Assembly (NCBI RefSeq): GCF_003609975.1
Contig: NZ_AP018400.1
Coordinates: 1,066,501-1,130,500, forward strand
DNA: 64,000 nt
Direction: 5' to 3'
Source of the DNA: Streptococcus ruminantium
GTDB taxonomy: Bacteria > Bacillota > Bacilli > Lactobacillales > Streptococcaceae
In this document: positions 9,235-19,527 of the stretch, in pieces
How positions within the stretch are numbered: position 1 is the first letter of the stretch
Layout: each line of letters begins with the position of its first letter
Translations under genes and position numbers: made by a program
Notes under the pieces: generated by a model
Told to the model about the DNA's origin: nothing
Databases searched by the model: none
The model's input: the letters and a program-made list of their open reading frames with translations, nothing else

Positions 9235-10034
9235 TATTTCTTCCTCTCTTTCGTTACCCACATAATCAACAGCATGGCTACAATCAAGACAACACCAATG
9301 GTTGAACCCATTCCCCAGTTTTCCGTAATGAGAAAATGTTGTTCGATAGCTGTTCCTAGTGTGATCACCCGGTTACCGCCAATCAAGCGAGTCAACATAA
9401 AGAGACTCAAACTTGGAATAAAGACAGCCTGAACGCCAGAGCGCACTCCATTCATAGAGAGAGGAAAAACAACTTTTACGAACGTTTGCCATGGAGTCGC
9501 TCCCAAATCTCGGCTAGCATTGATTAGATTCTTATCTAAATCGTCAAGCGCATTAAAGATTGGCAAGATCATGAAAGGAATTTCGATATAAGCAGCAACT
9601 GCAATAAAAGAAAAATCTGTAAAGAGGATTTGCTGGGCTCCCAAACCAACAAACTCCAGAAATTGGTTAATTGAACCATGCTGTCCGAAAATCCCAATAA
9701 AAGCATAAGCTTTAAGTAAGAGATTGACCCAAGTCGGTAAGATGATCAACATAAGCCAAAGTTGTCTGTGCTTAAGTTTGGTCAAAAAATAAGCAGTTGG
9801 ATAGGCTACCAACAAGGTTGCTAAAGTGATGACTCCTGCATAAAAAATAGAGTTAAAACTCATTCGCAGGTAGGTCATATTGGGAGAATTAAAATAGGCC
9901 TGATAATTGGATAGTGTAAAATTATTATGAATATCAAAGAAGGATTTGAAAATAATCAGGGCAACTGGTGCAAGGACGAAGAGAGACACCCATAGTACAT
10001 AAGGAATCGCAAATAGCCTAGAGGTTTTCTTCAT
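9234..10034 (-). CDS. potB: Spermidine/putrescine ABC transporter permease
   Basis: First permease subunit of the polyamine importer, 266 residues, with about six transmembrane helices and an EAA motif ([19 protein letters not shown]). The start at 10034 (MKKTSRLFA) has a GAGGAGG ribosome site six bases upstream, inside the end of potA. It overlaps potA by 17 bases and potC by one base. Confidence 0.95.
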   Translation of the reverse strand: MKKTSRLFAIPYVLWVSLFVLAPVALIIFKSFFDIHNNFTLSNYQAYFNSPNMTYLRMSFNSIFYAGVITLATLLVAYPTAYFLTKLKHRQLWLMLIILPTWVNLLLKAYAFIGIFGQHGSINQFLEFVGLGAQQILFTDFSFIAVAAYIEIPFMILPIFNALDDLDKNLINASRDLGATPWQTFVKVVFPLSMNGVRSGVQAVFIPSLSLFMLTRLIGGNRVITLGTAIEQHFLITENWGMGSTIGVVLIVAMLLIMWVTKERKK

Positions 10035-11172
10035 TGCGTTCCTCCTCAATAGCATTGATTAGGCCATCTTCTACTTCTTCTACCTCTACATATTCTTCAA
10101 TACGGGCATCAAATTCTTCCTCAGTTTCGTTGAGACGCATAATGTGGATGTCTTCCGGTTCAAAATTTAGACCAATCACCTCACCGACAATAGCTTTGCG
10201 GGTGGAGTGAATCATCCATTCATTGCCCAAATCATCGTAGGCAATAATTTCGTAGTGAACACCACGAAAGAGCTGAGTATCTACCTTCACCTGTAATTTT
10301 CCTTCTTCCGGTAAGGTAATGCGTAAGTCTTCGGGACGGATTACAATTTCAACCTCTTCATTTGGACGCATACCACCATCAACAGCTTCAAAACGCTTGC
10401 CGTTAAACTCGACCAGATAGTCTTCAATCATGCGTCCCGGTAGAATATTGGATTCTCCAATGAAAGTCGCAACAAAATGGTTAATCGGTTCATCGTAAAT
10501 GTCTACCGGCGTCCCTGATTGAACAATTTCACCATCATTCATGACAAAGATCCAATCGCTCATCGCTAGAGCTTCTTCCTGATCATGGGTCACAAAGACA
10601 AAGGTAATCCCCAAACGCTGCTGAAGCTCACGGAGCTCATACTGCATTTCTGTTCGTAGTTTCAAATCCAAGGCAGAAAGAGGTTCATCAAGTAAGACAA
10701 CTCGTGGCTGATTGATGATGGCACGTGCGATAGCGACACGTTGACGCTGTCCGCCAGATAGTTTTTGAATGGAGCGATTTTCGTAACCTGAAAGACGAAC
10801 CATCTGAAGGACCTCAGTTACTCTTTGTTCAATTTCAGCTTTTTCAATTTTTCGCAGTTTTAGGGGAAAAGCCACATTTTCAAAGACGGTCATATGCGGG
10901 AAAAGGGCATAAGATTGGAAAACTGTATGGACATCTCGTTTATTGGTCGGAATATCATTGATGCGTTGACCGTCCAGATAAATATCCCCTGAACTGGCTT
11001 CCAAAAGACCAGCAATAATATTTAAAATTGTTGACTTACCGGATCCAGAAGCACCAAGTAGGGTATAGAATTTCCCTTCTTCTAATTCAAAACTAATATC
11101 CTTTAAAACGGTCGTCCCACTGTCTTCGAATACTTTGGAAACGTTCTTAAATTCAATAATTGGCTTTTTCAA
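10018..11172 (-). CDS. potA: Spermidine/putrescine ABC transporter ATP-binding protein
   Basis: The cytoplasmic ATPase of the polyamine importer, 384 residues. It has a Walker A (GASGSGKS, about 37-44), a Q-loop ([11 protein letters not shown]), the signature [14 protein letters not shown], a Walker B ([12 protein letters not shown]) and the switch His (FVTHDQEEA). A TOBE-type domain follows (IRPEDLRI). The last 40 or so residues are strongly acidic. Upstream murB is 39 bases away and co-directional. Confidence 0.96.
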   Translation of the reverse strand: MKKPIIEFKNVSKVFEDSGTTVLKDISFELEEGKFYTLLGASGSGKSTILNIIAGLLEASSGDIYLDGQRINDIPTNKRDVHTVFQSYALFPHMTVFENVAFPLKLRKIEKAEIEQRVTEVLQMVRLSGYENRSIQKLSGGQRQRVAIARAIINQPRVVLLDEPLSALDLKLRTEMQYELRELQQRLGITFVFVTHDQEEALAMSDWIFVMNDGEIVQSGTPVDIYDEPINHFVATFIGESNILPGRMIEDYLVEFNGKRFEAVDGGMRPNEEVEIVIRPEDLRITLPEEGKLQVKVDTQLFRGVHYEIIAYDDLGNEWMIHSTRKAIVGEVIGLNFEPEDIHIMRLNETEEEFDARIEEYVEVEEVEDGLINAIEEERNEENL

Positions 11173-11211
11173 TTTTCATAAATTCCTTCTTTTTTTGTAG
11201 GAGCCTAGTGG

Positions 11212-12120
11212 CTATAATGTGTCAGCAGGGTCACCGATAATGCGAACTTCCCTCTCCAAAGTGATGCCTGAAGATTTTTTGACCATTTCAATCACATATT
11301 CAATTAAATCTTCATAATCTTTAGCTGTCCCATCAGCAAGATTGACCATGAAACCAGCATGTTTTTCAGACACTTCTACACCACCGATACGATACCCTTT
11401 TAAGCCAGCTTCCATAATCAACTGACCTGCAAAATGCCCCAGTGGACGTTTGAAGACCGAACCACAAGATGGATATTCTAGAGGTTGTTTGAGTTCACGG
11501 ATATGGGTCAAGCGAGCCATTTCTTGTGAAATTACAGTGTGGTTCCCCGGCTTAAGAGCGAACTTAGCAGACAAAACGATTGCACCATTTTCCTGTAAGA
11601 CAGACGAACGGTAGCCGAATCGGAGTTCACGATTATCCAAGGTTTCTACATAACCAGCCGGTGTTAAAATTTGTGCAGACACTAAAATATGAGCCACTTC
11701 TCCACCATAGGCTCCTGCGTTCATATAAACAGCACCCCCAATACTTCCCGGAATGCCACATGCAAATTCAAAACCTGACAAGGAATGGAACAGAGCAACC
11801 TTAGTTGTTTCAATCAAGTTTGCTCCTGCTTCTGCTTCAATAGTATAGCCTGAAACCGTCACAGAATTAAGCTTATCCATCCGGATAACAAAACCACGAA
11901 TCCCACCATCACGCACAATGATATTACTAGAATTCCCAAGTACTTGCCAAGCAATTCCCTCACGTTTGGCAAATTCTACAATACGAACAATCTCGTAGCG
12001 ATTGCGCGGAAAAGCTAAATAGTCAACAGCTCCTCCCACTCTCGTGTAGGTATATTCTTTCAAAGGTTCATCAAACCGAATATCAATACCTTCCAATTCA
12101 AACCTAATTTTATCTTTCAT
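11212..12120 (-). CDS. murB: UDP-N-acetylenolpyruvoylglucosamine reductase
   Basis: It reduces UDP-GlcNAc-enolpyruvate to UDP-MurNAc in the cytoplasm, an essential FAD/NADPH-dependent step of peptidoglycan precursor synthesis. The 302 residues show the FAD-binding motifs [13 protein letters not shown] and [20 protein letters not shown], and the active-site loop [11 protein letters not shown] with the catalytic Ser. It is first in the operon with potABCD, an order conserved in streptococci. Confidence 0.97.
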   Translation of the reverse strand: MKDKIRFELEGIDIRFDEPLKEYTYTRVGGAVDYLAFPRNRYEIVRIVEFAKREGIAWQVLGNSSNIIVRDGGIRGFVIRMDKLNSVTVSGYTIEAEAGANLIETTKVALFHSLSGFEFACGIPGSIGGAVYMNAGAYGGEVAHILVSAQILTPAGYVETLDNRELRFGYRSSVLQENGAIVLSAKFALKPGNHTVISQEMARLTHIRELKQPLEYPSCGSVFKRPLGHFAGQLIMEAGLKGYRIGGVEVSEKHAGFMVNLADGTAKDYEDLIEYVIEMVKKSSGITLEREVRIIGDPADTL

Positions 12121-12155
12121 AATCTTCTCGTTTCAATTTAGGATATACATGATTT

Positions 12156-12164
12156 ATTATACCA
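12156..12164 (-). promoter_or_regulatory. Extended -10 promoter of murB-potABCD
   Basis: The minus strand carries TGGTATAAT, 35 bases before the murB ATG. Five bases after it is an out-of-frame ATG opening a five-codon ORF that ends with TGA before murB. Confidence 0.55.
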
Positions 12165-12210
12165 AAAATTAGAAGATAAAACGAATAAAAATCAACAAAA
12201 ATACATTTAT

Positions 12211-12233
12211 AAAAAATAGCCCCTAAGGGGCTA
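12211..12233 (-). terminator. Terminator of hom-thrB
   Basis: A TAGCCCC / GGGGCTA stem with a three-base loop, followed by six U on the minus strand, directly after the thrB stop codon. Confidence 0.9.
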
Positions 12234-12239
12234 GAAAGA

Positions 12240-13100
12240 TTAGAAAATTTGAATGCCTTTAGTATCAACCCGGAGACGATGAATCGTCCCATCTAAGGTG
12301 AGATTTTCAAGTGCCTTAACTATTTGATCTTCTTTTTCTTTAGGCGCTAAAATCATAACAGTAGGACCTGCGCCAGACAAATAAGTTGCATATGCTCCTA
12401 AATCCTGTCCAACTCGTCTAATTGAACAAAACTCTTTCACTAATGATTGACGGAACGGTTCATGGAACATGTCAGACTGAATAGCTCTTCCAGCCGTTGT
12501 CAAATCTCCTGCCATCAGACTAGCAATCGCTACATTAGCAATCGCACTTGCTGCTACTGCCTTCTTATAGCTCATTTGGTACGGTAGGACTCCTCGACTT
12601 TCCACTGTTCTCAGCGAATAATTTGGAATAAATGCAACAAAACTAGCTTCAGGAAACTCCGTTACAACCGCTTGAACCCTTCTATTTACATAGCTAGAGA
12701 TAACCAGGTTCCCATAGATAGCTGGTGCAACATTATCCGGATGTCCTTCAATTTCTGTTGCCTTCTGTAATTTTTCATCTGTAGTCATCTTCAACTTAGC
12801 TAGTTGATTTGCAAGTTCAATACCTGCTACAATTACTGAACTAGAAGAACCCAGACCACGCGCTAAGGGAATATCACTCGTCATCCTGATACGGTGTGGT
12901 TGCAATTTTTTAGTAACCTTCAAGGCTGTTTTTATTAAAAGATTATTCTTATCAGTCGGAACAAATTCAAGATTGTGCTCAATAATCCATTTATCTGTTG
13001 GCTCAAGCACTTCGATTGTTAAATATTTTGATAAAGCAACTCCAACCGAATCAAAACCGGGACCAATATTGGCTGAGGTTGCTGGTATCATGATTTTCAT
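12240..13100 (-). CDS. thrB: Homoserine kinase
   Basis: It phosphorylates L-homoserine with ATP, the step that commits it to threonine. The 286-residue GHMP-kinase shows the N-terminal motif [15 protein letters not shown], the phosphate-binding loop [16 protein letters not shown] near residues 80-95, and the C-terminal motif [11 protein letters not shown]. It starts four bases after the hom stop codon, so the two are one operon ending at a strong hairpin. Confidence 0.97.
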   Translation of the reverse strand: MKIMIPATSANIGPGFDSVGVALSKYLTIEVLEPTDKWIIEHNLEFVPTDKNNLLIKTALKVTKKLQPHRIRMTSDIPLARGLGSSSSVIVAGIELANQLAKLKMTTDEKLQKATEIEGHPDNVAPAIYGNLVISSYVNRRVQAVVTEFPEASFVAFIPNYSLRTVESRGVLPYQMSYKKAVAASAIANVAIASLMAGDLTTAGRAIQSDMFHEPFRQSLVKEFCSIRRVGQDLGAYATYLSGAGPTVMILAPKEKEDQIVKALENLTLDGTIHRLRVDTKGIQIF

Positions 13101-13103
13101 GGC

Positions 13104-14390
13104 CTATTCTCCCAAAACTTTAAGAATATTCAAGACAGTGAAATCTGTCTCTTGTGCCAATCTCACTGTCACATTTTCTAGCTGCGTTTTGCTCATCTCG
13201 TGTGTCACAATAACCAGACGAGCAGTGTTACCATTGACTCCCTTTTGCAAAATTTGCTTGAAGGAAATTTCTTCGGCATTGAAAAGTTCTGCTAAACGGA
13301 GCATCTTCCCATTCTTATCAGGTGTTACGATAGAAAAGTAATATTCGCTCTTCACATCGCTTGGTATAGCCAATTTAAGCGAACGGCTATATTCATTAAA
13401 GGCTTTACCGACAGTTCCCTCCTTAAGACGACGAACGATGCGGATAATGTCTGCTACTACACTGGTCGCTGTGGGTTTTTGACCAGCACCAGGACCATAG
13501 TACATTGATTGACCGATACCGATGGACTCGACAAAGACAGCATTCATAACACCACTAACGCTTGCTAGTGGATGATCTTTCGGTAAGAAGGTAGGGGATA
13601 CTTCTGCAAAAATACCAGAGGCGGTTTCCTGAATATCCCCCACAAGTTTAATGACATACCCTAATTCTTGAGCCACTGCTACATCCTCTGGCGTGATATG
13701 AGAGATCCCCTTGTGAGCTACATGTTCAAAATCAACAGTCATCCCAAATGCAAATTGGCTGAGAATCACTGCCTTGTAGGCAGCATCAATTCCTTCGACA
13801 TCATTTGTCGGGTCGGATTCAGCATATCCTAATTCCTGAGCAGTCTGCAAAGCCTTATCATAAGTCCAACCTTCATCCACCATTTTTGTCAACATGAAGT
13901 TTGATGTTCCATTCAAAACTCCCAGAATGCGGGTTACTTTATCTGCTGCCAAAGAATTAACCAAAGTACGCAATACAGGGATACCACCTGCAACAGCAGC
14001 CTCATAATAGAGGGCTAAATTCTTTTCTTCTGCCAAGGCACATAATTCACTGCCGTAAACGGCCAGTAAATCCTTATTAGCTGTAACGACATGTTTGCCT
14101 GCTTCTAAAGCGCGGGTAATGAATGTTTTAGCAGGCTCGATTCGCCCCATCAATTCCACTACGATTGCAATCTCTTCGTCCTCTAAAATTTCACCAATAT
14201 CTGTAACAAAATGATAGTTGTATCCCGCAACCAAGAGACTTTCTTTTTCTGCATCATCCTTGACAAGTACTTTGGCAACTTCAATTCTATCTTGGGCTGC
14301 TTTTTCAATTTTCTCTGCATTTTCTTTCAATAAAAATGGCACACCGCTTGCTACTGTTCCGAATCCCAATAATCCTACCTTAATTACCAT
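13104..14390 (-). CDS. hom: Homoserine dehydrogenase
   Basis: It makes homoserine from aspartate semialdehyde with NAD(P)H, at the branch to threonine and methionine. The 428 residues comprise a Rossmann fold ([12 protein letters not shown]), the catalytic core with ANKDLLA and the family segment [11 protein letters not shown], and a C-terminal ACT domain (about 350-428) expected to bind the feedback effector threonine. The ATG at 14390 is chosen over the longer frame because an AGGAGAG ribosome site precedes it. It has its own promoter, divergent from the deacetylase gene. I saw no T-box leader. Confidence 0.96.
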   Translation of the reverse strand: MVIKVGLLGFGTVASGVPFLLKENAEKIEKAAQDRIEVAKVLVKDDAEKESLLVAGYNYHFVTDIGEILEDEEIAIVVELMGRIEPAKTFITRALEAGKHVVTANKDLLAVYGSELCALAEEKNLALYYEAAVAGGIPVLRTLVNSLAADKVTRILGVLNGTSNFMLTKMVDEGWTYDKALQTAQELGYAESDPTNDVEGIDAAYKAVILSQFAFGMTVDFEHVAHKGISHITPEDVAVAQELGYVIKLVGDIQETASGIFAEVSPTFLPKDHPLASVSGVMNAVFVESIGIGQSMYYGPGAGQKPTATSVVADIIRIVRRLKEGTVGKAFNEYSRSLKLAIPSDVKSEYYFSIVTPDKNGKMLRLAELFNAEEISFKQILQKGVNGNTARLVIVTHEMSKTQLENVTVRLAQETDFTVLNILKVLGE

Positions 14391-14417
14391 GCACTCTCCT
14401 TCAAAAGTTTTTCTCTC

Positions 14418-14447
14418 ATTATACCAAATATTCTGACTACTTGGCAA
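14418..14447 (-). promoter_or_regulatory. hom-thrB promoter
   Basis: On the minus strand there is a TTGCCA -35 (14442-14447), an 18-base spacer and a TATAAT -10 (14418-14423). Confidence 0.65.
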
Positions 14448-14455
14448 AAATTTGG

Positions 14456-14461
14456 TATAAT
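14456..14461 (+). promoter_or_regulatory. -10 box of the deacetylase promoter
   Basis: TATAAT 31 bases before the ATG. It faces away from the hom promoter, and the two promoter regions overlap within about 45 bases. The -35 is weak. Confidence 0.5.
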
Positions 14462-14492
14462 TGTCTTACTATCTATGCTATGGAGAAACAAT

Positions 14493-15413
14493 ATGAGACA
14501 TTCAAGAAGAGCAATACGAAAACGTAGACAGCATGGTAAACTAATTGTCAGCATGATTATTGTCTTATTACCTCTTATAGCTATTTCTGCATTTCTATTT
14601 TCCATGTCAAAAAAAGTGGAAAATTCTAGTACTTCTAGCTCAGTTCAAAGCCAGCAAGAAATTTCAACAACCACAACAGCTAGTTCTAGTTCATCGGTGC
14701 AACCCGAAGTCACTTGGGAACGACAGGAACAGCCTGTCAAATTCCCTATCCTCATGTATCATGCCATCCACATAATGGCTCCTGAGGAAGAAGCCAATGC
14801 TAACCTAATCGTTGCTCCAACAACCTTTGAAAGTCATCTGAAAGCCCTGCAGGATGCAGAGTACTATACCTTATCGCCTGAAGAAGCTTATAAAGTTTTA
14901 AAGGAAAATGTCTTGCCAGCTGGCAAAAAAGTTGTTTGGCTCACCTTTGATGATAGTATTTGGGATTTTTACAGTCATGCTTACCCACTCCTTAAGCAGT
15001 ACAAAATGAAGGCGACCAATAATGTCATTACTGGTTTTACAGAAAATGGACGAGCCGGCCACCTCACTTTAGAACAAATGAAAGAAATGCGTGCTGCTGG
15101 ACTTTCCTTCCAAGCTCATACTGTCAGTCATCCCGATTTGGAATACAGCTCGATCGAAACACAAACCGATGAACTTACTGCTTCCAAAGCTTATCTGGAT
15201 AACCAACTAAATCAGGAGACGATTGCTCTTGCCTATCCAGGAGGACGATACTCAGCAGATACTGTTGCTTTAACCGAAAAAGCTGGTTACAAGCTCGGTG
15301 TGACAACCAATTATGGACTGGCTTCTGCCAGTGATGGTTTATTGACACTAAATCGTATCCGTATACTACCAACAACCAGTGCTGAAAGCTTGTTGGCAGA
15401 AATTGCCCAATAA
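14493..15413 (+). CDS. Membrane-anchored polysaccharide deacetylase family protein
   Basis: It probably N-deacetylates or otherwise modifies a cell-surface glycan (NodB/CE4 fold). The 306-residue protein has a basic N-terminus, one membrane helix near 19-40, a Ser/Thr-rich linker to about 80, then the catalytic domain. Visible motifs are ILMYHAI, LTFDDS with the catalytic and metal Asp pair, and QAHTVSHPDL with the metal histidines. The usual third residue of TFDDG is Ser here. A C-terminal ALAYPGG motif is present. The ATG at 14493 is chosen because GGAGA precedes it by six bases. The substrate (peptidoglycan GlcNAc or another glycan) cannot be told from sequence. Confidence 0.88.
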   Translation: MRHSRRAIRKRRQHGKLIVSMIIVLLPLIAISAFLFSMSKKVENSSTSSSVQSQQEISTTTTASSSSSVQPEVTWERQEQPVKFPILMYHAIHIMAPEEEANANLIVAPTTFESHLKALQDAEYYTLSPEEAYKVLKENVLPAGKKVVWLTFDDSIWDFYSHAYPLLKQYKMKATNNVITGFTENGRAGHLTLEQMKEMRAAGLSFQAHTVSHPDLEYSSIETQTDELTASKAYLDNQLNQETIALAYPGGRYSADTVALTEKAGYKLGVTTNYGLASASDGLLTLNRIRILPTTSAESLLAEIAQ

Positions 15414-15429
15414 TAGCATATCTCCCTTC

Positions 15430-15477
15430 AGATTGAAGAAAAAGTCTATTTCGGACAAGATCTTCAATCTTTTTTTG
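15430..15477 (+). terminator. Terminator after the deacetylase gene
   Basis: AGATTGAAGA and TCTTCAATCT form a ten-base perfect stem followed by seven T. Confidence 0.88.
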
Positions 15478-15487
15478 CGATCAAAAG

Positions 15488-15532
15488 TAAAAAACTCCCA
15501 GAAACGTTAAAAAGTAACGTCTCTAAGAGTTT
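15488..15532 (-). terminator. Terminator distal to the ABC exporter genes
   Basis: On the minus strand AAACTC and GAGTTT flank an inner ACGTTA/TAACGT stem, followed by a run of U. It lies about 285 bases beyond the end of the downstream exporter gene. Confidence 0.75.
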
Positions 15533-15815
15533 AGTTACAAACCATATCTCAAAATGATTTGTTTTATCTGCACTCTCACTTCCTTAACAACTAGGAAGCT
15601 ATTTTTCATTTTAGTTGATGAAGCAGAAGTTCAGGAATAAAACTTAATGTTCAAGTAATAAATTGATTACACAATGAACATCAGACTAGCAAATGCAACA
15701 GTAGGTAGAACTGAAGCTTATCAAGTCAGGTAGATGAAGTCTGGTTTTGACTTTCAAAGAGTATGAAATACTCTCCTACTATGTCACCTATCAAGACAAA
15801 TAAGTCAGTATTTTA
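15533..15815 (-). other. Non-coding interval between exporter genes and terminator
   Basis: No credible ORF lies here on either strand. It is AT-rich and contains a palindromic GAGTATTTCATACTC at about 15759-15773 and several short inverted repeats. It could be a long 3' untranslated region, an RNA processed from it, or a decayed copy of a dispersed intergenic repeat; these cannot be separated without a genome search. Confidence 0.4.
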
Positions 15816-17585
15816 CTACTTAGATTGACTAAATTGACTTTGGTAAAGATTGTAGTAAAAACCTTTATCTGCTAAGAGGCTCTCGTGGTTCCCCTGTTCG
15901 ATGATTTGTCCATCTTTTAGAACCAAAATTTTATCTGCTTCTTGAATGGTAGATAAGCGATGAGCGATGACGAAACTCGTCCGTCCCTTCATCAAGTGTT
16001 TCATAGCCTTCTGAATCAGCAACTCTAGTCGCGTATCAACCGATGAGGTTGCCTCATCTAAAATCAGGATTGCTGGATCTGCTAAAAGAGCACGAGCAAT
16101 AGTCAATAATTGTTTCTGACCTTGAGAAATATTGCTGGATTCCTGATTCATCTCCATGTTGTAGCCACCGGGCAATGTGCGAATAAAATGATCTACATTG
16201 GCAGCTTTGGCAGCTTCAATAATCTCCTCATCCGTTGCATCTAGTCGACCAAAACGTAAGTTTTCTTTAATTGTTCCTTCGTAGAGCCAAGCATCTTGAA
16301 GAACCATCCCAAATTGACGACGATAAGATTGGCGAGAAATGGTTCTAATATCTTTTCCATCAACCTTGATAGAACCAGAGGTCACATCATAGAAACGCAT
16401 GAGAAGATTTATCAAGGTTGTTTTTCCTGCACCTGTCGGACCAACAATAGCTACCATTTCTCCAGGTTCTACTTGTAAATTAAAGTTTCGGATAAGCGGT
16501 TTGTCATCCGAATAACCAAATTCAACTTGTTCAAAACTAACTTGACCAGATAGACTTTCTGTCAACTCAAGCGCATTGGCGTCTGCTTCATCAAGCTCAT
16601 CTAGGACCGAAAAGATGCGTTCAAGGGAAGATTTAGCTGACTGGAGTTGGGGGGCCAGCTGAGTCAAGGTTTGGACAGGCTGCGAAATCTGCCAAACGTA
16701 TTGGACGAAGGCCTGCATATTCCCTACAGTTAACCTCCCAGCAAGAACTTTTAAGCCAGCAAGCAGAGCGACCACTACATAGGCGATATTAGAAAAGCCG
16801 TGTACTATAGGCATCAGTAAACCAGACATGAAGCTAGCCTTAAACCCGACTTCCTGCAAATCTGAGGTTATTTGTCGAAACTCCACAGTCGATTGTTCTT
16901 CACGTCCATATAGCTTGACAACATTGAAGCCTGTGAGGTTTTCTTGAACAAAACCGTTGAGGCGGCCGAGAGCATCTGCCTGTTGTTTAAAGTAGGGTTG
17001 AGATTTACCCATGATAAATTTTGAGCCAAAATAGGTCACAGGCACTAAGATCATCACCACTAGAGCCAGCGAAACATCTAGCCAGAAGCACATGAAGAGG
17101 GCTAGTGATAGGGCTAGGGCTGCGTTGACCAACTGAAGAAAACTTTGCTGTAGAGCATTTGAAACCGTCTCAACATCACTGGTGAAGCGACCTAAAAGAT
17201 CTCCATACTGATGTTTATCAAAGTAAGATACTGGAATTTTGTTAATCTTATGACTCAAGTCATGACGAAGTTCCTTGGTAGCTCCTTGGACTGCCTTGGT
17301 CATAAAATAATTGGAACCGTAAGCTCCGATTTCATACAAAAGAGCTCGAAAAGCATAAATAGCCAGCAAGATAGCAATGTAGGAAACATTGATTTCCGCT
17401 CCAACTACACCATTGGCAATGTCAAGAAGATTTTTTGTCAGTTCTGTAATGATAAGTCCTAATACAAAGGGTTCTAGCGCATTCATAACCGCACTAATTG
17501 TCTTTAGAAAAACAGCTAAAAATACAGAAGATTTATAATGACGTAGATAGTCCCAAACACGAGTAAATACAAATGTGTTCTTCAT
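15816..17585 (-). CDS. Heterodimeric ABC exporter subunit with the catalytically complete ATPase site
   Basis: A half-transporter of 589 residues with a six-helix exporter domain (about 1-320) and a nucleotide-binding domain. The NBD has a canonical Walker A (GPTGAGKTT), Walker B with catalytic Glu (ILILDEATSSVD) and switch His (IAHRLST). Its signature, ISQGQKQ, is degenerate relative to LSGGQ. This matches the asymmetric multidrug exporters LmrCD, BmrCD and PatAB, where one composite site is dead. It is eight bases after its partner gene. The likely role is export of drugs or lipids; the substrate is unknown. Confidence 0.92.
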   Translation of the reverse strand: MKNTFVFTRVWDYLRHYKSSVFLAVFLKTISAVMNALEPFVLGLIITELTKNLLDIANGVVGAEINVSYIAILLAIYAFRALLYEIGAYGSNYFMTKAVQGATKELRHDLSHKINKIPVSYFDKHQYGDLLGRFTSDVETVSNALQQSFLQLVNAALALSLALFMCFWLDVSLALVVMILVPVTYFGSKFIMGKSQPYFKQQADALGRLNGFVQENLTGFNVVKLYGREEQSTVEFRQITSDLQEVGFKASFMSGLLMPIVHGFSNIAYVVVALLAGLKVLAGRLTVGNMQAFVQYVWQISQPVQTLTQLAPQLQSAKSSLERIFSVLDELDEADANALELTESLSGQVSFEQVEFGYSDDKPLIRNFNLQVEPGEMVAIVGPTGAGKTTLINLLMRFYDVTSGSIKVDGKDIRTISRQSYRRQFGMVLQDAWLYEGTIKENLRFGRLDATDEEIIEAAKAANVDHFIRTLPGGYNMEMNQESSNISQGQKQLLTIARALLADPAILILDEATSSVDTRLELLIQKAMKHLMKGRTSFVIAHRLSTIQEADKILVLKDGQIIEQGNHESLLADKGFYYNLYQSQFSQSK

Positions 17586-17593
17586 GATTCCTC

Positions 17594-19330
17594 CTATTCT
17601 TCTGTCAGGGATTGACGATTGAGCTGAGAATTTGCGATTTCACGATAAATCTCGTTATTTTCCATCAATTCATTGTGAGTACCGCGACCAACGATTTCTC
17701 CTTCATTCAGAACAATAATCTGATCTGCATCCATAATAGTTCCAACACGTTGGGCGACAATTAAGACTGTTGCATTTCCTGTAACTTCTTTCAAACGACT
17801 CCGTAAAAGGGCATCTGTCTTATAATCCAAGGCTGAAAAAGAATCATCAAAGATATAAATATCAGGCTGCTTGACAATGGCACGTGCGATAGAAAGGCGC
17901 TGTTTTTGTCCACCAGATAAGTTGCTTCCCCCTTCTGCAAGATGGGTATCGAACTGCTTCTCTTTGCTTTCGATAAACTCCTTGGCCTGCGCCACATCTG
18001 TTGCTTGATGAAGTTCCGTGAGACTAGCATCGATTTTCCCATATTTGAGGTTTTCTGCGATTGTTCCGGTAAATAGCAGAGCTTTCTGCGGAATAAATCC
18101 AATCTTGCTACGGAGAGCCTTCAGATTATAACGTCTGACATCCACACCATCTACTAGGATACGACCTAAGGTCACATCATAAAAACGTGGAATTAAGTTC
18201 ACCAAAGAAGATTTACCCGAACCAGTTGAACCGATAAAAGCAATCGTTTCACCAGGATTAGCTTTGAAGGAAATGTTATGAAGAACTGGAGATTCTGTTT
18301 CACCCGGATAGGCAAACGTCACATTCTCAAATTCTAAATAACCATGTGTATCCGTTTCTGTCACACCATCTTCATTCTTTGAAATAGAAATCGGCATGGC
18401 CAATACTTCTCGAATTCGTTGGCTAGATACAGACGTGCGCGGATACATGTTAAATAAATTAGCAAATAGTAAGAATGAAAATAGAGCATGGAAGCTGTAT
18501 TCAATAAAGGCTACCAAATCACCAATTTGTAAATTACCTTCTTTCAAAGGTTTTAAAGCAAACCATACGATGGCTACAATCATAGCAATGATAATCTGCA
18601 CAAATAAGGGTTCTGTCAGACCGGTTAAATGAAACAGTTTTTTAGACGTTTCTGTGTATTGTTCATTGACTTCTTCAAAGCGTTCTTCTTGGAATGCTTC
18701 GCGTGTAAAAGCTCGAATAACCCGTAAACCCATCAAGTTTTCTCGCACATATTGGTTAATGGTATCCAAGCGCTTCTGTTGCTTTTCTGAGAGCGGGCGG
18801 GTCTTCGTTGCTACATAGATGATAACCATGATAAGGAAAGGTGTAGCAACTGCTACTGTCCATGCAAGACTTGGACTAGTCACCAGAGTCATTACTACAC
18901 TTGCAACCATCATTAACGGGGTAATAATACCTAGTTTTAAAATCATCTCTGAGAATTGCATTAAAACAAAGGCATCATTTGTCATGCGAGCCACCAATGA
19001 GGAAACACCAATCTGTTCATACTCATGATGTGAATAATCTTGGATTTTCTCATAAAGGTCATTACGAATATCTTTGACAATACTTGTTGTCAGTTTTCCA
19101 GCTGCATAGGCTAATGTTACCCGTCCTACAATACCGAGCAACACGATAAAACCCATCATGATAGCCCAATAATAGAGTTGGTTGACATTATTTTTGGTGA
19201 TTCCTTGGTCAATCATTCTAGCTAGAAAAGTAGGCAAGCCTAGATTCACTACTACAAACAAGAAAGCTCCCAATAAATCTAGGGCAAGCCATTTGGGATA
19301 TTTTTTTAAATAAGTCCAAATGAGGTTCAT
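17594..19330 (-). CDS. Heterodimeric ABC exporter subunit with degenerate ATPase site
   Basis: A half-transporter of 578 residues that pairs with the gene immediately downstream. It has six membrane helices (about 15-300), then an NBD with Walker A GSTGSGKSS and a canonical signature LSGGQKQRLS. The Walker B ends FDDS, so Asp replaces the catalytic Glu, and the switch position reads VAQRVGT, with Gln for His. These two changes mark the non-hydrolysing site of an asymmetric exporter and complement the partner's defective signature. No MarR-type regulator is adjacent, so I do not name it satAB or patAB. Confidence 0.92.
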   Translation of the reverse strand: MNLIWTYLKKYPKWLALDLLGAFLFVVVNLGLPTFLARMIDQGITKNNVNQLYYWAIMMGFIVLLGIVGRVTLAYAAGKLTTSIVKDIRNDLYEKIQDYSHHEYEQIGVSSLVARMTNDAFVLMQFSEMILKLGIITPLMMVASVVMTLVTSPSLAWTVAVATPFLIMVIIYVATKTRPLSEKQQKRLDTINQYVRENLMGLRVIRAFTREAFQEERFEEVNEQYTETSKKLFHLTGLTEPLFVQIIIAMIVAIVWFALKPLKEGNLQIGDLVAFIEYSFHALFSFLLFANLFNMYPRTSVSSQRIREVLAMPISISKNEDGVTETDTHGYLEFENVTFAYPGETESPVLHNISFKANPGETIAFIGSTGSGKSSLVNLIPRFYDVTLGRILVDGVDVRRYNLKALRSKIGFIPQKALLFTGTIAENLKYGKIDASLTELHQATDVAQAKEFIESKEKQFDTHLAEGGSNLSGGQKQRLSIARAIVKQPDIYIFDDSFSALDYKTDALLRSRLKEVTGNATVLIVAQRVGTIMDADQIIVLNEGEIVGRGTHNELMENNEIYREIANSQLNRQSLTEE

Positions 19331-19352
19331 TATTTTCGTCCTTTCTATATGC

Positions 19353-19373
19353 TAAAAAGGGGCAAGCCCCTTC
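19353..19373 (-). terminator. Terminator between khpA and the ABC exporter
   Basis: AAGGGGC / GCCCCTT is a tight hairpin with a two-base loop and five U after it on the minus strand. It ends the rpsP-khpA transcript just before the exporter genes. A weaker CACCA/TGGTG hairpin lies at 19507-19520. Confidence 0.8.
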
Positions 19374-19527
19374 CTGATACATTGATAATAAAATTCCTCA
19401 CTCCCTTTCAATCAGACAAGCGATGATTGGAAATAAGAATAAGCTTGCTAGATTGGATACAACTCACACTAGGCAAGCCAAAATGATAGTAGCAAGAGAC
19501 TATAAAAGCCACCAAATGGTGACTTTC

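Noticed and set aside
17594-19330. Naming the ABC exporter pair satAB or patAB
   Set aside because: The asymmetric-site pattern fits, but no adjacent MarR-type regulator is seen and sequence alone does not separate the several exporter pairs in streptococci.
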